A stretch of DNA of 64,000 nt from contig AMFN01000004.1 of NCBI GenBank assembly GCA_000302695.1, forward strand, positions 124,001-188,000, given 5' to 3'. The notes beneath the pieces are model-generated. The model was given only the letters and a program-made list of their open reading frames with translations. It did not search any database and had not been told where the DNA came from. Position numbers and translations under genes: made by a program. Positions 15,001 to 20,213 of this stretch are shown piece after piece (the stretch's first letter is position 1; each line of letters begins with the position of its first letter). The stretch comes from Enterobacteriaceae bacterium LSJC7 (GTDB lineage: Bacteria; Pseudomonadota; Gammaproteobacteria; Enterobacterales; Enterobacteriaceae).

Positions 15001-17319
15001 TTTGCTGTTGATAGTGAATACAACGATGGTCAGCAGATGTTCTACTACAACGGCTCAAGCTATGCTGCTTACCAGGTCGGGGCACTCACTAACTCCCCGC
15101 AGACGGGCGATTTTGCTGGTAATGCCAACACGGCTAACAGTGCCAACACCTGGAGCTGGTACGGCGGTATCGTCGCTATCGATAAAAACGGTGACGGCTA
15201 TGTTGACCTTGTCTACGGGGACCAGACGCCAAACGACAGCGGTATTCGCGGTGGTTATGGCTCGCAGATAGTGCTCAACAACAACGGCACAGTTGCGGGA
15301 ATGAATAAGGACGGCACGTTCGCAACTGACTATGCCACCGACGCCAGCCACCGTCCTATCGGACTGGATCAGTCGCAGCCGGATATGGAGCTGTCGGGTG
15401 TTGATATTAACAACGACGGTATTGTTGACTTCGTGATGCACAGCCAGAACATCGTGGCTGATGGTTCACGCGTTGATAAGGACGGTGCGACAAACAGCAC
15501 GGCGGCGATCAGTACCAACCAGGCACGTCTGGTAGTAGTGACCGGCACCAATAACGGTACCTGGAATGTGACGCAGGTGGTCGACAACGTCTTCCAGCGC
15601 GGTAACGACAGTGACCCGAACATTGGTAACGGCGTTGCCATGACCTGGGCCGACTATAACGGCGATGGTTACATGGACCTGTTCCTTGGCAGGGGCAGTG
15701 CCAGTAACACGCAGGCCTCGGGTGCAGCCAACAACGCCGGTGAATACGCCAGCCGTATTTACTTTAACGACGGCACCGGCAAGCTGGTGATGGACGACCC
15801 GAACAACGACGGTATCGGTAACCCGACGGCGTCTGGCATGTACACCTTCAACGATAACATCGCAGGTGGTGCATCGCTGGCCGTTGACTGGAACGGTGAC
15901 GGTAAGATGGACGTCATCGAAATGCCGGGGATGTACAGCACGTCAGGTGGTGTGAGCGCGGCGGCGACCAAAGGCGCGGTCAACCTTTATACCAACACAA
16001 CGACGGGGTCGGCGGTCAGCTTTGATACCACTAACCTGTTGACGCAGGTTGGCATGCAGACCATCGGTAGCGGCACAACTGGCGGGACGCAAGTCACCGG
16101 CGGCCTGGCGATTGATATCGACTGGGATGGCGACCGTGATCTGCTGGTGTTCACCAATACCGGTAACACCACTTACATTGAGAACACCAATAAAGTGGCC
16201 TACGGCACGTCAATTCATCTGCGTATTGTGGATGCCGAGGGTATCAACACCCTGTATGGCAACACGGTCCAGCTGATTGATGAGTCAACCGGTAAGGTGG
16301 TTTCTACCCAGAGCATCAACCCGCAGTCGGGTAACCAGACCAACGATAGCTCCGCGATTGTGGACTTCTACGGCCTGGATGCGACGAAGACGTATAGCGC
16401 AGTTATCCTGCGTTCTGCGAACAAAGTCAGTGCGGACGTGGGCGGTGTGGCAACGGTAGGTAGCAACACTATCGAAATCGTCAACAAAGCCTGGAGCGGC
16501 CTGAAGGCAGAGGAAGCGAACCACGCGTATGTCCTGACGACAGAGTCGGAAACCAACGTGGCGAACGCCAGCAGCAGCGGCGGCACCAACAGCACGGGGA
16601 TTGTGGGTACCGGTTATAACGATACCTTCTTCGCAACCCTGGGTAACGACCTGTACAACGGCGGTGGCGGTACCACAACCATCTCCGGCGTGAAGTCATG
16701 GAGCAACACCGGCGGTCTGGATATCGTGGACTATAAGCTGGCGGGCAGCACGGCGCTGACCATCGATCTGAACAATAAGGGCATGCAGAGCACTGGCTTT
16801 GGCAGCGCGCAGTTTGTGAATATCGAAGGTATCGCAGGCGGCAACGGTGACGATAAGTTCACCGGCAACGCGGCTGATAACCAGTTCGAAGGCCGTGGTG
16901 GTAACGACACGTTTATCCTGCAAATTGGCGATGTCGCCGGTGGCCAGGATACGCTGATGTACAAAGTGCTGGCTGCAACCAACAACGGTGGCAACGGTCA
17001 GGACACGGTACAAGGGTTCCATGTCGGTACTATCGAAGCAACGAAGAACGCCGATATCATTGATATCAGTGAGCTTCTGGTGGGATATCAGGCGGATGCA
17101 GACGGTGCTGCGCATTACATCAATGGTAAAGCGACGATGGATGCAGGTGAGACAATCAGCAAGTTCTTGCAGATTACTCACAGTGGCAGCGATACGATTC
17201 TGAGTATCGACCGTGATGGCACAGGCTCTGCGTATGGTATGACAGCGCTGGTAACGCTCAAGGACACGAACGTGGACCTCGAGACGCTGCTGGCTAACCA
17301 TCAGATTACCCTGAGCTAA
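1..17319 (+). CDS. Giant type I-secreted Ig-repeat adhesin (BapA/LapA/SiiE-like), 5' end outside window
   Basis: The reading frame is open from base 1, so the N-terminus lies upstream; 5,772 residues are visible. About 46 Ig-like domains of roughly 100 residues follow each other, recognisable by a D(D/N)VG...TDD...PTLSG...YD(N/D)G...GS...DG(N/K)W...LTVTATDxAGN pattern. The first five (to about base 1780) are one uniform type rich in IWDNG and WTWEP; later ones follow a five-domain cycle. From about 14.9 kb come six calcium-loop motifs of form DxNxDGxxDL (14971, 15181, 15403, 15652, 15886, 16114), resembling FG-GAP/VCBS or integrin-like propeller repeats. RTX-like G/D motifs lie at 16837-16914, and the last about 90 residues resemble the VC_A0849-type type I secretion target domain. 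Known relatives mediate cell-cell or cell-surface adhesion and biofilm formation. The matching secretion system lies at 20.3-25.6 kb. The retention module, if any, would be in the missing N-terminus. Confidence 0.93.
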   Translation, partial: KGEPGSTITIYDNGTKIGETKVDGNGNWLWTPDKPLGEGKHELTTTETDKAGNVSDPSKGFEITVDTTAPEGSTTPPTTTDNVGDKTGPLTDGDYTDDTRPELSGKGEPGNTIDIWDNGKIIGSTTVDKDGNWTWQPEEPLTEGDHKLSTTETDGAGNTSKPSPDINIVVDTTPPTGATTPPTTTDNVGNKTGPLTSGEATDDAKPELSGKGEPGNTIDIWDNGEKIGSTTVDKDGNWTWEPEKPLPDGEHNLSTTETDKAGNTSEPSPGIDIVVDTTPPTGSTTPPTTTDDVGDKTGPLKNGEATDDTKPELSGKGDPGNTIDIWDNGEKIGSTTVDKDGNWTWEPETPLTEGEHKLSTTETDPAGNTSKPSPDITIVVDTTAPEGSTTPPTAIDDVGNKTGPLTDGGYTDDTQPELSGKGEPGNTIDIWDNGEKIGSTVVDENGNWTWEPETPLTEGEHKLSTTETDEAGNTSKPSPDLTINVDTTPPVTPSTPGATDNVGDKTGPITSGEATDDAQPELNGKGEPGNVVDIWDNGEKIGSTVVDENGNWTWQPETPLPDGEHNISTTETDPAGNTSEPSPGINIIVDTTPPDADSLAITGVNDTVGEITGNIENGGKTDDSRPTLSGTGTAGDTIVLYTTDASGKHEIGRATVDANGNWSIQPQSPLLAGENVFSAKEIDPAGNSITSGDYSVTLYVVGPDVPSIGAIVDNAGPETGPLQKGDVTDDNSPTVTGSAGAGDTVRIYDNGKLIGSTTADKDGNWSFTPGTALADGEHNITVTATDSVGQTSEHSGEFGFNIDTQAPETVKDLVAIDNEGDVQGPIENGSTTDDTTPTLGGTAEPGSTVNIYDDGKKIGEAQVDDNGSWSWTPDEALEDGSHSITVTVTDPAGNESGHSDELVINVDTTDPTAQITNLVDSVGDVVGNITPNGVTDDTKPQINGIAKANSIVKIYDGETLLGSTTSDADGKWSFKPETALSEGNHSLTVTATDPAGNTSQQSGAFVFEVDITSPTMPTIDGAIDDVGSVRDALANGGMTDDSTPTLHGSAEAGSIVTLYDGAAVLGSVKAGADGKWTFTPTTPLSEGEHRFTVTATDDAGNVSDKSAEFVLSTDYSAPDASKLAITGFADDVGEVKGNIISGGSTDDTMPVISGTGTAGDTITLYTTVNGVKTLLGSTTVGADGTWKLALTQSNALAGGVNQITAVETDQVGNSTSPTPPYVVTVYTAGDGPSTPSINTVFDDAGTVTGPLQKGSVTDDNTPTLKGNGEAGSTVRIYDNGVQIGSVTVGSDGSWTFTPSTALKDGTHAFTADSVNKVGQVSETSGAWGIDIDTQAPDAITDLVITDNVGDVQGELKDGDTTDDSTPTISGTAEPGSTVNIYDGERVIDQVEVGEDGKWTWTPDEALSEGDHNLSASVTDEAGNESGRTPGINITVDTSDVTIAITSVVDDVGSVTGNIARDGVTDDTTPTINGTGKAGSIVKIYDGSTLLGSTTVDASGKWSFTPSTALGEGKHTLTANATDLAGNVSDDVNFGFTIDTTAPTLPTIDSAQDDVGAIQGELAHNGVTDDPTPTLSGTAEAGSIVIISDGETTLGSVKAGADGKWTFTPTSTLSEGTHHFTVTATDAAGNVSGKSNEFTLTTDYTLPDTSKLAITGFEDNVGEVKGNILNGGSTDDTTPVITGTGTAGDTITVYTTVNGVKTLLGSTLVEADGTWKLALTESNALSGGVNQITAVESDPAGNSTSPTPAYVVTVYTAGDGPSTPRINTVFDDAGTVTGPLQKGSVTDDNTPTLKGNGEAGSTVRIYDNGKLIGSTIVNSDGSWTFTPSTALKDGTHAFTADSVNKVGQVSETSGAWGIDIDTQAPDAITDLVITDNVGDVQGELKDGDTTDDSTPTISGTAEPGSTVNIYDGERVIDQVEVGEDGKWSWTPDEALSEGDHNLSASVTDEAGNESGRTPGINITVDTSDVTIAITSVVDDVGSVTGNIARDGVTDDTTPTINGTGKAGSIVKIYDGSTLLGSTTVDKNGSWSFTPDTALGEGKHTLTANATDLAGNVSGDVSFGFTIDTTAPTVPTIDGAHDDVGAIQGSVAHNGVTDDPTPTLSGTAEAGSIVIISDGETTLGSVKAGADGKWTFTPTSTLSEGTHHFTVTATDAAGNVSGKSNEFTLTTDYSAPDASKLAITGFEDNVGEVTGNVANGGSTDDTTPVITGTGTAGDTITVYTTLNGTKILLGSTTVGADGSWKLAITDSNALAAGTHTLTAVESDPAGNSTSPTPGYTVTVVTGVPAAPSINTVVDDAGSVTGTLQKGAVTDDSTPTLKGSAGAGAVVRIYDNGKVIGSTTADKDGNWTFTPSTALKDGSHVFTADVVTSVGQSSEKSGDWNLSIDTAAPNPVDDLKITDNVGDIQGEIKDGDTTDDSTPTFEGTAEPGSTVNIYDGKDKIGTATVGEDGKWTWTPDESLGEGEHNLSVSVTDEAGNESGRTPGVNITVDTSEVTIAITNVVDDIGTVTGNIARDGVTDDTMPTINGTGKAGSIVKIYDGSTLLGSTTVDKNGSWSFTPDTALGEGKHTLTANATDLAGNVSGDVSFGFTIDTTAPTVPTIDGAHDDVGAIQGSVAHNGVTDDPTPTLSGTAEAGSIVIISDGETTLGSVKAGADGKWTFTPTSTLSEGTHHFTVTATDAAGNVSGKSNEFTLTTDYSAPDASKLAITGFEDNVGEVTGNVANGGSTDDTTPVITGTGTAGDTITVYTTLNGTKILLGSTTVGADGSWKLAITDSNALAAGTHTLTAVESDPAGNSTSPTPGYTVTVVTGVPAAPSINTVVDDAGSVTGTLQKGAVTDDSTPTLKGSAGAGAVVRIYDNGKVIGSTTADKDGNWTFTPSTALKDGSHVFTADVVTSVGQSSEKSGDWNLSIDTAAPNPVDDLKITDNVGDIQGEIKDGDTTDDSTPTFEGTAEPGSTVNIYDGKDKIGTATVGEDGKWTWTPDESLGEGEHNLSVSVTDEAGNESGRTPGVNITVDTSEVTIAITNVVDDIGTVTGNIARDGVTDDTMPTINGTGKAGSIVKIYDGSTLLGSTTVDKNGSWSFTPDTALGEGKHTLTANATDLAGNVSGDVSFGFTIDTTAPTVPTIDGAHDDVGAIQGSVAHNGVTDDPTPTLSGTAEAGSIVIISDGETTLGSVKAGADGKWTFTPTSTLSEGTHHFTVTATDAAGNVSGKSNEFTLTTDYSAPDASKLAITGFADDVGEVKGNVESGGSTDDTMPVISGTGTEGDTITVSTTINGTTIVLGSTTVGADGKWTLQIDADHALSSGTHALTAVETDPAGNSTKPSSSYTVTVVADVPAAPSINTVVDDYGSVTGQLQKGAVTDDSTPTLKGSAGAGMTIRIYDNGTLIGSTTADSNGNWTFTPGTALKDGSHSFTADAVDSVGQVSNESGDWAISIDTQAPDAIKDLTLTDDVGAVTGVIKNGDTTDDATPTFSGSAEPGSTVNIYDGDNKIGSVTVGEDGKWSWTPETELADGDHSLSASVTDEAGNESARTPSVDIKVDTADVNISISYLVDDVGTVTGNLSTGSVTDDVQPEIVGKGKAGSIVKIYDGNVLLGSTTVGADGTWRFTSESDLSEGAHTIKARATDGAGNVSEDAVFTITIDTKAPSAPTIDGAHDDVGAIQGNVASGGVTDDPTPTLSGTAEAGSLVSIYDGETKVGSVKADASGKWSWTPTTTLAEGSHNFTVTATDAAGNVSGESNEYNLTTDYTAPDASKLAITGYEDDVGVVTGNIASGSSTDDTMPVITGTGTAGDTITVYSTLNGNKVVLGTATVDANGKWSLAVDADHALATGTHALTAVETDPAGNSTNPSAIYTVTVVGDVPAAPSINTLVDDYGTVTGELQKGAVTDDSTPTLKGSAGAGMTIRIYDNGVEIGSTTADNNGNWAFTPSTTLPDGSHAFSADAVNTVGQVSEKSGEWSISIDTAAPSAITDMVITDNVGEVTGPIASGDTTDDNTPTLSGSAEANSIVTIYDGITKIGSTTADSNGKWSWTPETILADGKHSLSVSAKDAAGNESDRTAVVDFTVDTANVTISITSVVDDIGSVTGNIAANGVTDDTMPTINGSGKAGSTVKVYDGDTLLGSTTVTAGGTWSFTPTTALKDGAHTIKVNATDAAGKTSEDVNFSFTVDTEAPTLPTIDNVEDDVGSIQGPLANNGVTDDPTPTLSGKAEAGSLVTVYDGEKAIGSVKADSNGNWNWTTPTLTAGEHKFTVTATDTAGNVSGKSDEFVLTTDYTAPDGSKLAITGFEDSEGAVTGNIVSGGSSDDKQPVISGTGTAGDTITLYTTINNVKTLLGTTTVDANGTWKLALDSSNALSEGLNSLSAVESDPAGNATSPSPAYVVTIVPTSFAAPTIDNVDDNAGKVTGTVTNGASTDDTTPTLSGSAEANSTIIIYNGDTRLGQTTSDSSGKWSWTVTPALAEGDYSFNAKAQSSAGVISDASNTWNVTIDTTAPNPVADLTITDDVGDYTGPLFDGDTTDDSTPTLSGTAEAGSTVTIYNGSSVLGTVTVKDDGSWNWTPSTALKDATYAFAVTVTDAAGNTSASTPVANITVDTLAPQVTLAINGYQDNTGTNTGLMTNNNGTTDEVNPVLTGSWTGDLQSSEVVRIYQDGVLLGVATVDRNNHTWTYAVKGLENTHKYSFTATAVDAAGNETAVSPEFSLTIDLDAPTQTVTIVSYTDDVGAETGDFGSNTTTDDRNPELNGKVSGVPLEEGEVVRIYDATTNTLLGTATVDASTSSWTFKLPALEDDKTYTFKAVVADEAGNEGPVSNDFTVSVDLTVVVNAQTTEDTTPIISGSTGFEIGEGEYVVVEVNGKTYSSKDGSVVVDPRNNTWYVQLPDADALKVGTYDVRATLHSANGAAITSDDTLNELVVASSPKVTVGTGASDSNQKATAVTIGEDGVWRIHSNQSMLDATGTSSSTLGDFAVTKLVSNSGAGYSGTSYVQNATFIDYNRDGYMDLFAVDSEYNDGQQMFYYNGSSYAAYQVGALTNSPQTGDFAGNANTANSANTWSWYGGIVAIDKNGDGYVDLVYGDQTPNDSGIRGGYGSQIVLNNNGTVAGMNKDGTFATDYATDASHRPIGLDQSQPDMELSGVDINNDGIVDFVMHSQNIVADGSRVDKDGATNSTAAISTNQARLVVVTGTNNGTWNVTQVVDNVFQRGNDSDPNIGNGVAMTWADYNGDGYMDLFLGRGSASNTQASGAANNAGEYASRIYFNDGTGKLVMDDPNNDGIGNPTASGMYTFNDNIAGGASLAVDWNGDGKMDVIEMPGMYSTSGGVSAAATKGAVNLYTNTTTGSAVSFDTTNLLTQVGMQTIGSGTTGGTQVTGGLAIDIDWDGDRDLLVFTNTGNTTYIENTNKVAYGTSIHLRIVDAEGINTLYGNTVQLIDESTGKVVSTQSINPQSGNQTNDSSAIVDFYGLDATKTYSAVILRSANKVSADVGGVATVGSNTIEIVNKAWSGLKAEEANHAYVLTTESETNVANASSSGGTNSTGIVGTGYNDTFFATLGNDLYNGGGGTTTISGVKSWSNTGGLDIVDYKLAGSTALTIDLNNKGMQSTGFGSAQFVNIEGIAGGNGDDKFTGNAADNQFEGRGGNDTFILQIGDVAGGQDTLMYKVLAATNNGGNGQDTVQGFHVGTIEATKNADIIDISELLVGYQADADGAAHYINGKATMDAGETISKFLQITHSGSDTILSIDRDGTGSAYGMTALVTLKDTNVDLETLLANHQITLS
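3691..6064 (+). repeat. Near-identical pair of about 790 bp within the adhesin (offset 1584 bp)
   Basis: Bases around 3691-4480 recur almost unchanged at 5275-6064, a shift of exactly 1584 bp (for example the stretch beginning at 4321 recurs at 5905). The shared piece encodes the QKG-, KDG- and ARDG-type Ig domains of two successive five-domain cycles. Scattered single substitutions show these are separate copies. Confidence 0.85.
5990..9710 (+). repeat. 1578-bp tandem super-repeat in the adhesin, two full copies plus a partial third
   Basis: Units at about 5990-7567 and 7568-9145, and a third ending near 9710 where the GFED-type domain changes to GFAD, are nearly identical at the nucleotide level; one visible difference is cttggc at 6361 against ctgggc at the equivalent place in copy two. 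Each unit encodes five Ig-like domains (526 residues). Such identity, including synonymous sites, indicates recent duplication or ongoing gene conversion. Copy boundaries are approximate. Confidence 0.9.
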
Positions 17320-17326
17320 GAAAGCG

Positions 17327-17355
17327 GGAGGAGGCCTCGGCCTCCTCCTTTTCTT
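17327..17355 (+). terminator. Intrinsic terminator after the adhesin gene
   Basis: A perfect 10-bp GC-rich stem (GGAGGAGGCC / GGCCTCCTCC, 2-nt gap) starting 8 bases after the adhesin stop codon is followed by TTTTCTT. It should end most adhesin transcripts before the halogenase gene. Confidence 0.88.
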
Positions 17356-17361
17356 GCGATG

Positions 17362-17387
17362 TGTCAGGTAACCGAACCTGTCAGGTA
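17362..17387 (+). promoter_or_regulatory. Direct/inverted repeat upstream of the halogenase gene, possible operator
   Basis: TGTCAGGTA occurs at 17362-17370 and again at 17379-17387, and the segment between forms an inverted repeat CAGGT-aaccga-ACCTG. It lies between the adhesin terminator and the halogenase start, where a promoter is expected; a poor -35 (TTGATA near 17391) is just downstream. No known regulator is recognised. Confidence 0.35.
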
Positions 17388-17451
17388 GTTTTGATATTGT
17401 TCCTGGATTATTCTTATCCGCAGACATGGAAAACTACTCAAGGAGCTCTAT

Positions 17452-18942
17452 ATGTTGAATCTTCGCAATCCTTCACCGCAGCGTATTGTTGTGCTGGGAG
17501 GAGGAACCGCAGGCTGGTTTGCCGCTATTGCGTTGCGCCGAATGTTCAGCCCTAATGTGGAAATCAAAGTCATTGAATCGTCAACGATCGGCATTGTCGG
17601 CGTTGGCGAGGGCGGGCTTTTGAACTTCATGGGGGCGCTGAACCACAACAATATTGATGTTAATGAGTTTGTCCGGGAAACCGGCGCGGCCTGGAAGTGG
17701 GGATTCTCCTACGAAGGCTGGCGCACGGGCAAAGAGGACGACCGCTTCTTCCACCTGTTTGCCTCGCAGGAAACCCCGGTTTCGCGCTGGCACGAGCGGG
17801 GAACGTGGCCGTATCTGTCAGCCATGGTGAGCCAGAATGTTGACCTGGATAACTATGTGCAGGCAAGCTCGCTCATCAAAGGCAACGCTAGCCAGGCGCA
17901 GGCCGCCGCCCTGCTGGAAACGCAAAATGCGGGCATTATTCCGTCCTTCCATTTTGACAGCTACAAGCTTGCGACTTACCTCAAGAAAGTGGCGCTGTCG
18001 CGCGGGGTGACACACCTTGACGCGGTGGTGGACGAGGTGGTGTTTGATGAGAAAGGGTTTGCCCGCGAGTTGCGCACCGCAGACGAGCGCATCACGCTGG
18101 ACTTCCTTATTGATGCCTCCGGGCTGTCGCGTAAGGTGATTGGTAAGAAAGGTATGGAGAGTGAGTGGGTGTCGTTTAAAGACTACCTGCTGATGGACTC
18201 CGCCATTCCGTTCTACATGCCGCACCCGCAACAAAACCCGATGCTGGTCACGCGTGCCATTACCATGAACGCAGGCTGGATGTGGCAAATTCCGCTGATT
18301 GAGCGTGTGGGGGCAGGCTACGTCTTCAGTAGCAAGCACATCAGTGAAGAAGAGGCGATTAAAGAAGTGGAGCAGCGTCTGGGCTATGCCATTAAGCCGC
18401 ATAAGACGCTGCGCTTTGACCCGGGCTGCCATAAAGAAGTCTGGAAAAACAACGTCATGGCGCTGGGGCTTTCCAGCGGCTTCGTTGAGCCACTGGAAGC
18501 CACTTCCATCGGGCAGATGCTGGAGCAACTGCTGAGCTTTGAGCGCGTGGTGGTCAGCAGCCAGGGCGTGGTCTCAGACAGCGCAATCCGCGAGTTTAAC
18601 GAGGGTAACCTCCAGTCCTGGATTGGCATTCGTGACTTCCTGCGTATGCACTATGACTGCGCACGTAACGACACGCCGCTGTGGCAGGATGTGGCGAAAT
18701 CGCCGTATCCGGAAAGCTACCGGGCGCTGCGCGAAGTGTGGCAGGAGCGAATGCCGCGCATGGTGGATGTGGAAAACTACGCCATTAACCACTGGCGTGG
18801 CATTTTCCACCCCATTAACTGGATGTTTGTGGCCGCACCGCTGGGTGTGGTGCCAGCCAGTGCCGGTGAGATGGATTTACGTCTGCTGGCCCCGGAAAAA
18901 CGTGCAGAAGCGCTACGCTATGCCCAGGAAATGAAAAACTAA
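17452..18942 (+). CDS. Flavin-dependent tryptophan-halogenase-family protein
   Basis: A 496-residue protein of the FADH2-dependent tryptophan halogenase family (PrnA/RebH type, usually 500-540 residues). Visible signatures: dinucleotide-binding GGGTAGW at residues 16-22, GVGEGG at 50-55, a lysine at 82 in the position of the catalytic PrnA Lys79, the family motif GWMWQIP (WxWxIP, which separates halogenases from monooxygenases) at 275-281, and FVEPLEAT at 344-351 containing the glutamate equivalent to PrnA Glu346. All residues needed for HOCl-lysine chloramine chemistry are therefore present. No signal peptide, so it should be cytoplasmic. The ATG is preceded by AAGGAG at 7-nt spacing. No flavin reductase gene is nearby; a housekeeping reductase would be needed. 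The substrate is unknown. Its place between a giant adhesin and an OmpA protein plus type I secretion genes suggests a role in adhesin maturation, which is inference. Confidence 0.88.
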   Translation: MLNLRNPSPQRIVVLGGGTAGWFAAIALRRMFSPNVEIKVIESSTIGIVGVGEGGLLNFMGALNHNNIDVNEFVRETGAAWKWGFSYEGWRTGKEDDRFFHLFASQETPVSRWHERGTWPYLSAMVSQNVDLDNYVQASSLIKGNASQAQAAALLETQNAGIIPSFHFDSYKLATYLKKVALSRGVTHLDAVVDEVVFDEKGFARELRTADERITLDFLIDASGLSRKVIGKKGMESEWVSFKDYLLMDSAIPFYMPHPQQNPMLVTRAITMNAGWMWQIPLIERVGAGYVFSSKHISEEEAIKEVEQRLGYAIKPHKTLRFDPGCHKEVWKNNVMALGLSSGFVEPLEATSIGQMLEQLLSFERVVVSSQGVVSDSAIREFNEGNLQSWIGIRDFLRMHYDCARNDTPLWQDVAKSPYPESYRALREVWQERMPRMVDVENYAINHWRGIFHPINWMFVAAPLGVVPASAGEMDLRLLAPEKRAEALRYAQEMKN

Positions 18943-18959
18943 TTAGCAGGACAAGGACG

Positions 18960-19019
18960 ATTCAGCATTTTAATTAATAACACCGGGCCATGATAAATGG
19001 CTCGCGTGTTGTGCTGAAT
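18960..19019 (+). other. Long imperfect hairpin between halogenase and OmpA-family genes
   Basis: An outer 8-bp stem (ATTCAGCA 18960-18967 / TGCTGAAT 19012-19019) encloses an inner stem of 13 pairs (AACACCGGGCCAT against ATGGCTCG-c-GTGTT, one bulge and one G-T pair, loop GATAA). No T-run follows, so it is not a standard terminator; it could be an RNA processing or stability element that sets different levels of the two flanking genes. Confidence 0.6.
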
Positions 19020-19051
19020 ATCAGGACATATTCATTGGATGGAAAGACACA

Positions 19052-19957
19052 ATGAAAGGATTTAAAAAAGTTAATAACGTAATGAAAAGCGCGCTGATTA
19101 TTAGCGCAATGCTGGCTTCTGGCAGTTTGCAGGCGCAGGTTTTTCAGAGTGGCGAAAATAATACGGCGACGCCGTCGCTAACCAGCCAGTATTTTTCCAT
19201 GCCGCAGGTGGTGCCGGAACAGGCGCAGCTTGTTTATTATTATCCGGCAAGCGTTAACGCTGGACCGATTAATATTTATGTCGATAAAGAATTTCACACC
19301 GCGCTATTGCCGGGGGAATTTACCGCGCTGTGCGTGAACACCGGGCAGCACGTACTGGCCGCCGCCGTCAACGACGCGCCGCTGTACCAGCAGAAAGCCA
19401 CGGCGGGTGTGCATGCGAACTTTAATGGCGGCAAGACCTACTTTGTGCGCTCGGCCGTTGGTGATGGCGTGGTGAGCGAAGCCGTACCGCGCCAGGAAGC
19501 AGAGAAAGAGCTGCTGGAGATGAACCGCAATACGCGCCTGATTAACCGTGCATCAAGCGTGCAGAACTGCCGCTATGTGGGTTCCGGCAACGACGTCACG
19601 TTGATTATGGATGCGGTGCTGTTCCAGTTCGCCGGCAGCCGCTACGACCAGATGCTGCCAGAGTCGCAGGCGAAGCTCGACCGCCTGGTGGAGTTCACGA
19701 AGCGTTCTAATAACGTGGGCAGCATCAACCTGGTTGGCTATACCGACGGTATCGGTAAGAGCGAAAGCAACCGCCGCCTGTCGCAGGCGCGTGCAGAAAC
19801 CGTGCGTCAGGCGCTGGTTAACGCGGGTATTGATAGCGCGATTATCCACGTTCAGGGCCAGGGTGTGGCACAGACCGCAGGTGGTTGCAGCAAGCGTCAG
19901 GACGATGGCTGTAACAAGATGAGCCGCCGTGTTGATGTCATGATCAATAGCCACTGA
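19052..19957 (+). CDS. OmpA-family envelope protein of the adhesin locus
   Basis: A 301-residue exported protein. Residues 1-28 form a signal peptide (basic start, hydrophobic stretch ALIISAMLASGS, likely cleavage after LQA). Residues about 50-160 form an unrecognised beta-rich domain; residues about 185-300 are an OmpA C-terminal domain with the peptidoglycan-binding core NLVGYTDG...SNRRLSQARAETVRQALVNAGI. The protein should be periplasmic and anchored on peptidoglycan. A second Met at residue 11 is an alternative start, but the 301-residue form has GGAAAG upstream. It is not a typical OmpA barrel porin because the beta-barrel domain is missing. In this setting it could help hold or guide the adhesin or the secretion machinery; that role is inferred from position only. 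Confidence 0.85.
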   Translation: MKGFKKVNNVMKSALIISAMLASGSLQAQVFQSGENNTATPSLTSQYFSMPQVVPEQAQLVYYYPASVNAGPINIYVDKEFHTALLPGEFTALCVNTGQHVLAAAVNDAPLYQQKATAGVHANFNGGKTYFVRSAVGDGVVSEAVPRQEAEKELLEMNRNTRLINRASSVQNCRYVGSGNDVTLIMDAVLFQFAGSRYDQMLPESQAKLDRLVEFTKRSNNVGSINLVGYTDGIGKSESNRRLSQARAETVRQALVNAGIDSAIIHVQGQGVAQTAGGCSKRQDDGCNKMSRRVDVMINSH

Positions 19958-19983
19958 TAGCCATTTAGCCGTTTTCTTTTGAT

Positions 19984-20020
19984 AAAAACTTCGTCCGGGT
20001 TTACCGGGCGAAGTTTTTTT
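19984..20020 (+). terminator. Intrinsic terminator after the OmpA-family gene
   Basis: AAAACTTCG-TCCGG-gttta-CCGGG-CGAAGTTTT hairpin followed by a run of T. It separates the halogenase/OmpA unit from the secretion operon. Confidence 0.9.
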
Positions 20021-20173
20021 TATCTGTTTTTCTTAAGTCTAAAATAAGTATTTCCTGGGGCGTTTCTTATTTTTTCTTTTTCCGCTAACCCGTTGTTTTT
20101 ATAAAAACGGCTGGGTGAATTGTTTGGTGCATGACATTTTTTGTCATGCGCTGAAATATCAATCGCACAGTGA

Positions 20174-20187
20174 CTAGAAAATTCCTA
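20174..20187 (+). promoter_or_regulatory. Candidate RcsAB box (distal)
   Basis: CTAGAAAATTCCTA matches 11 of 14 positions of the RcsAB box consensus TAAGAATATTCCTA. It is 40 bp (about four helical turns) upstream of the second candidate. Confidence 0.35.
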
Positions 20188-20213
20188 AGTGTAATTAAGT
20201 AAGGAATAAGTTT

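Noticed and set aside
1-17319. Adhesin as a foreign island by composition
   Set aside because: By eye its GC-rich codon use is not clearly different from that of the core genes further right; no integrase, transposase or flanking repeats are visible.
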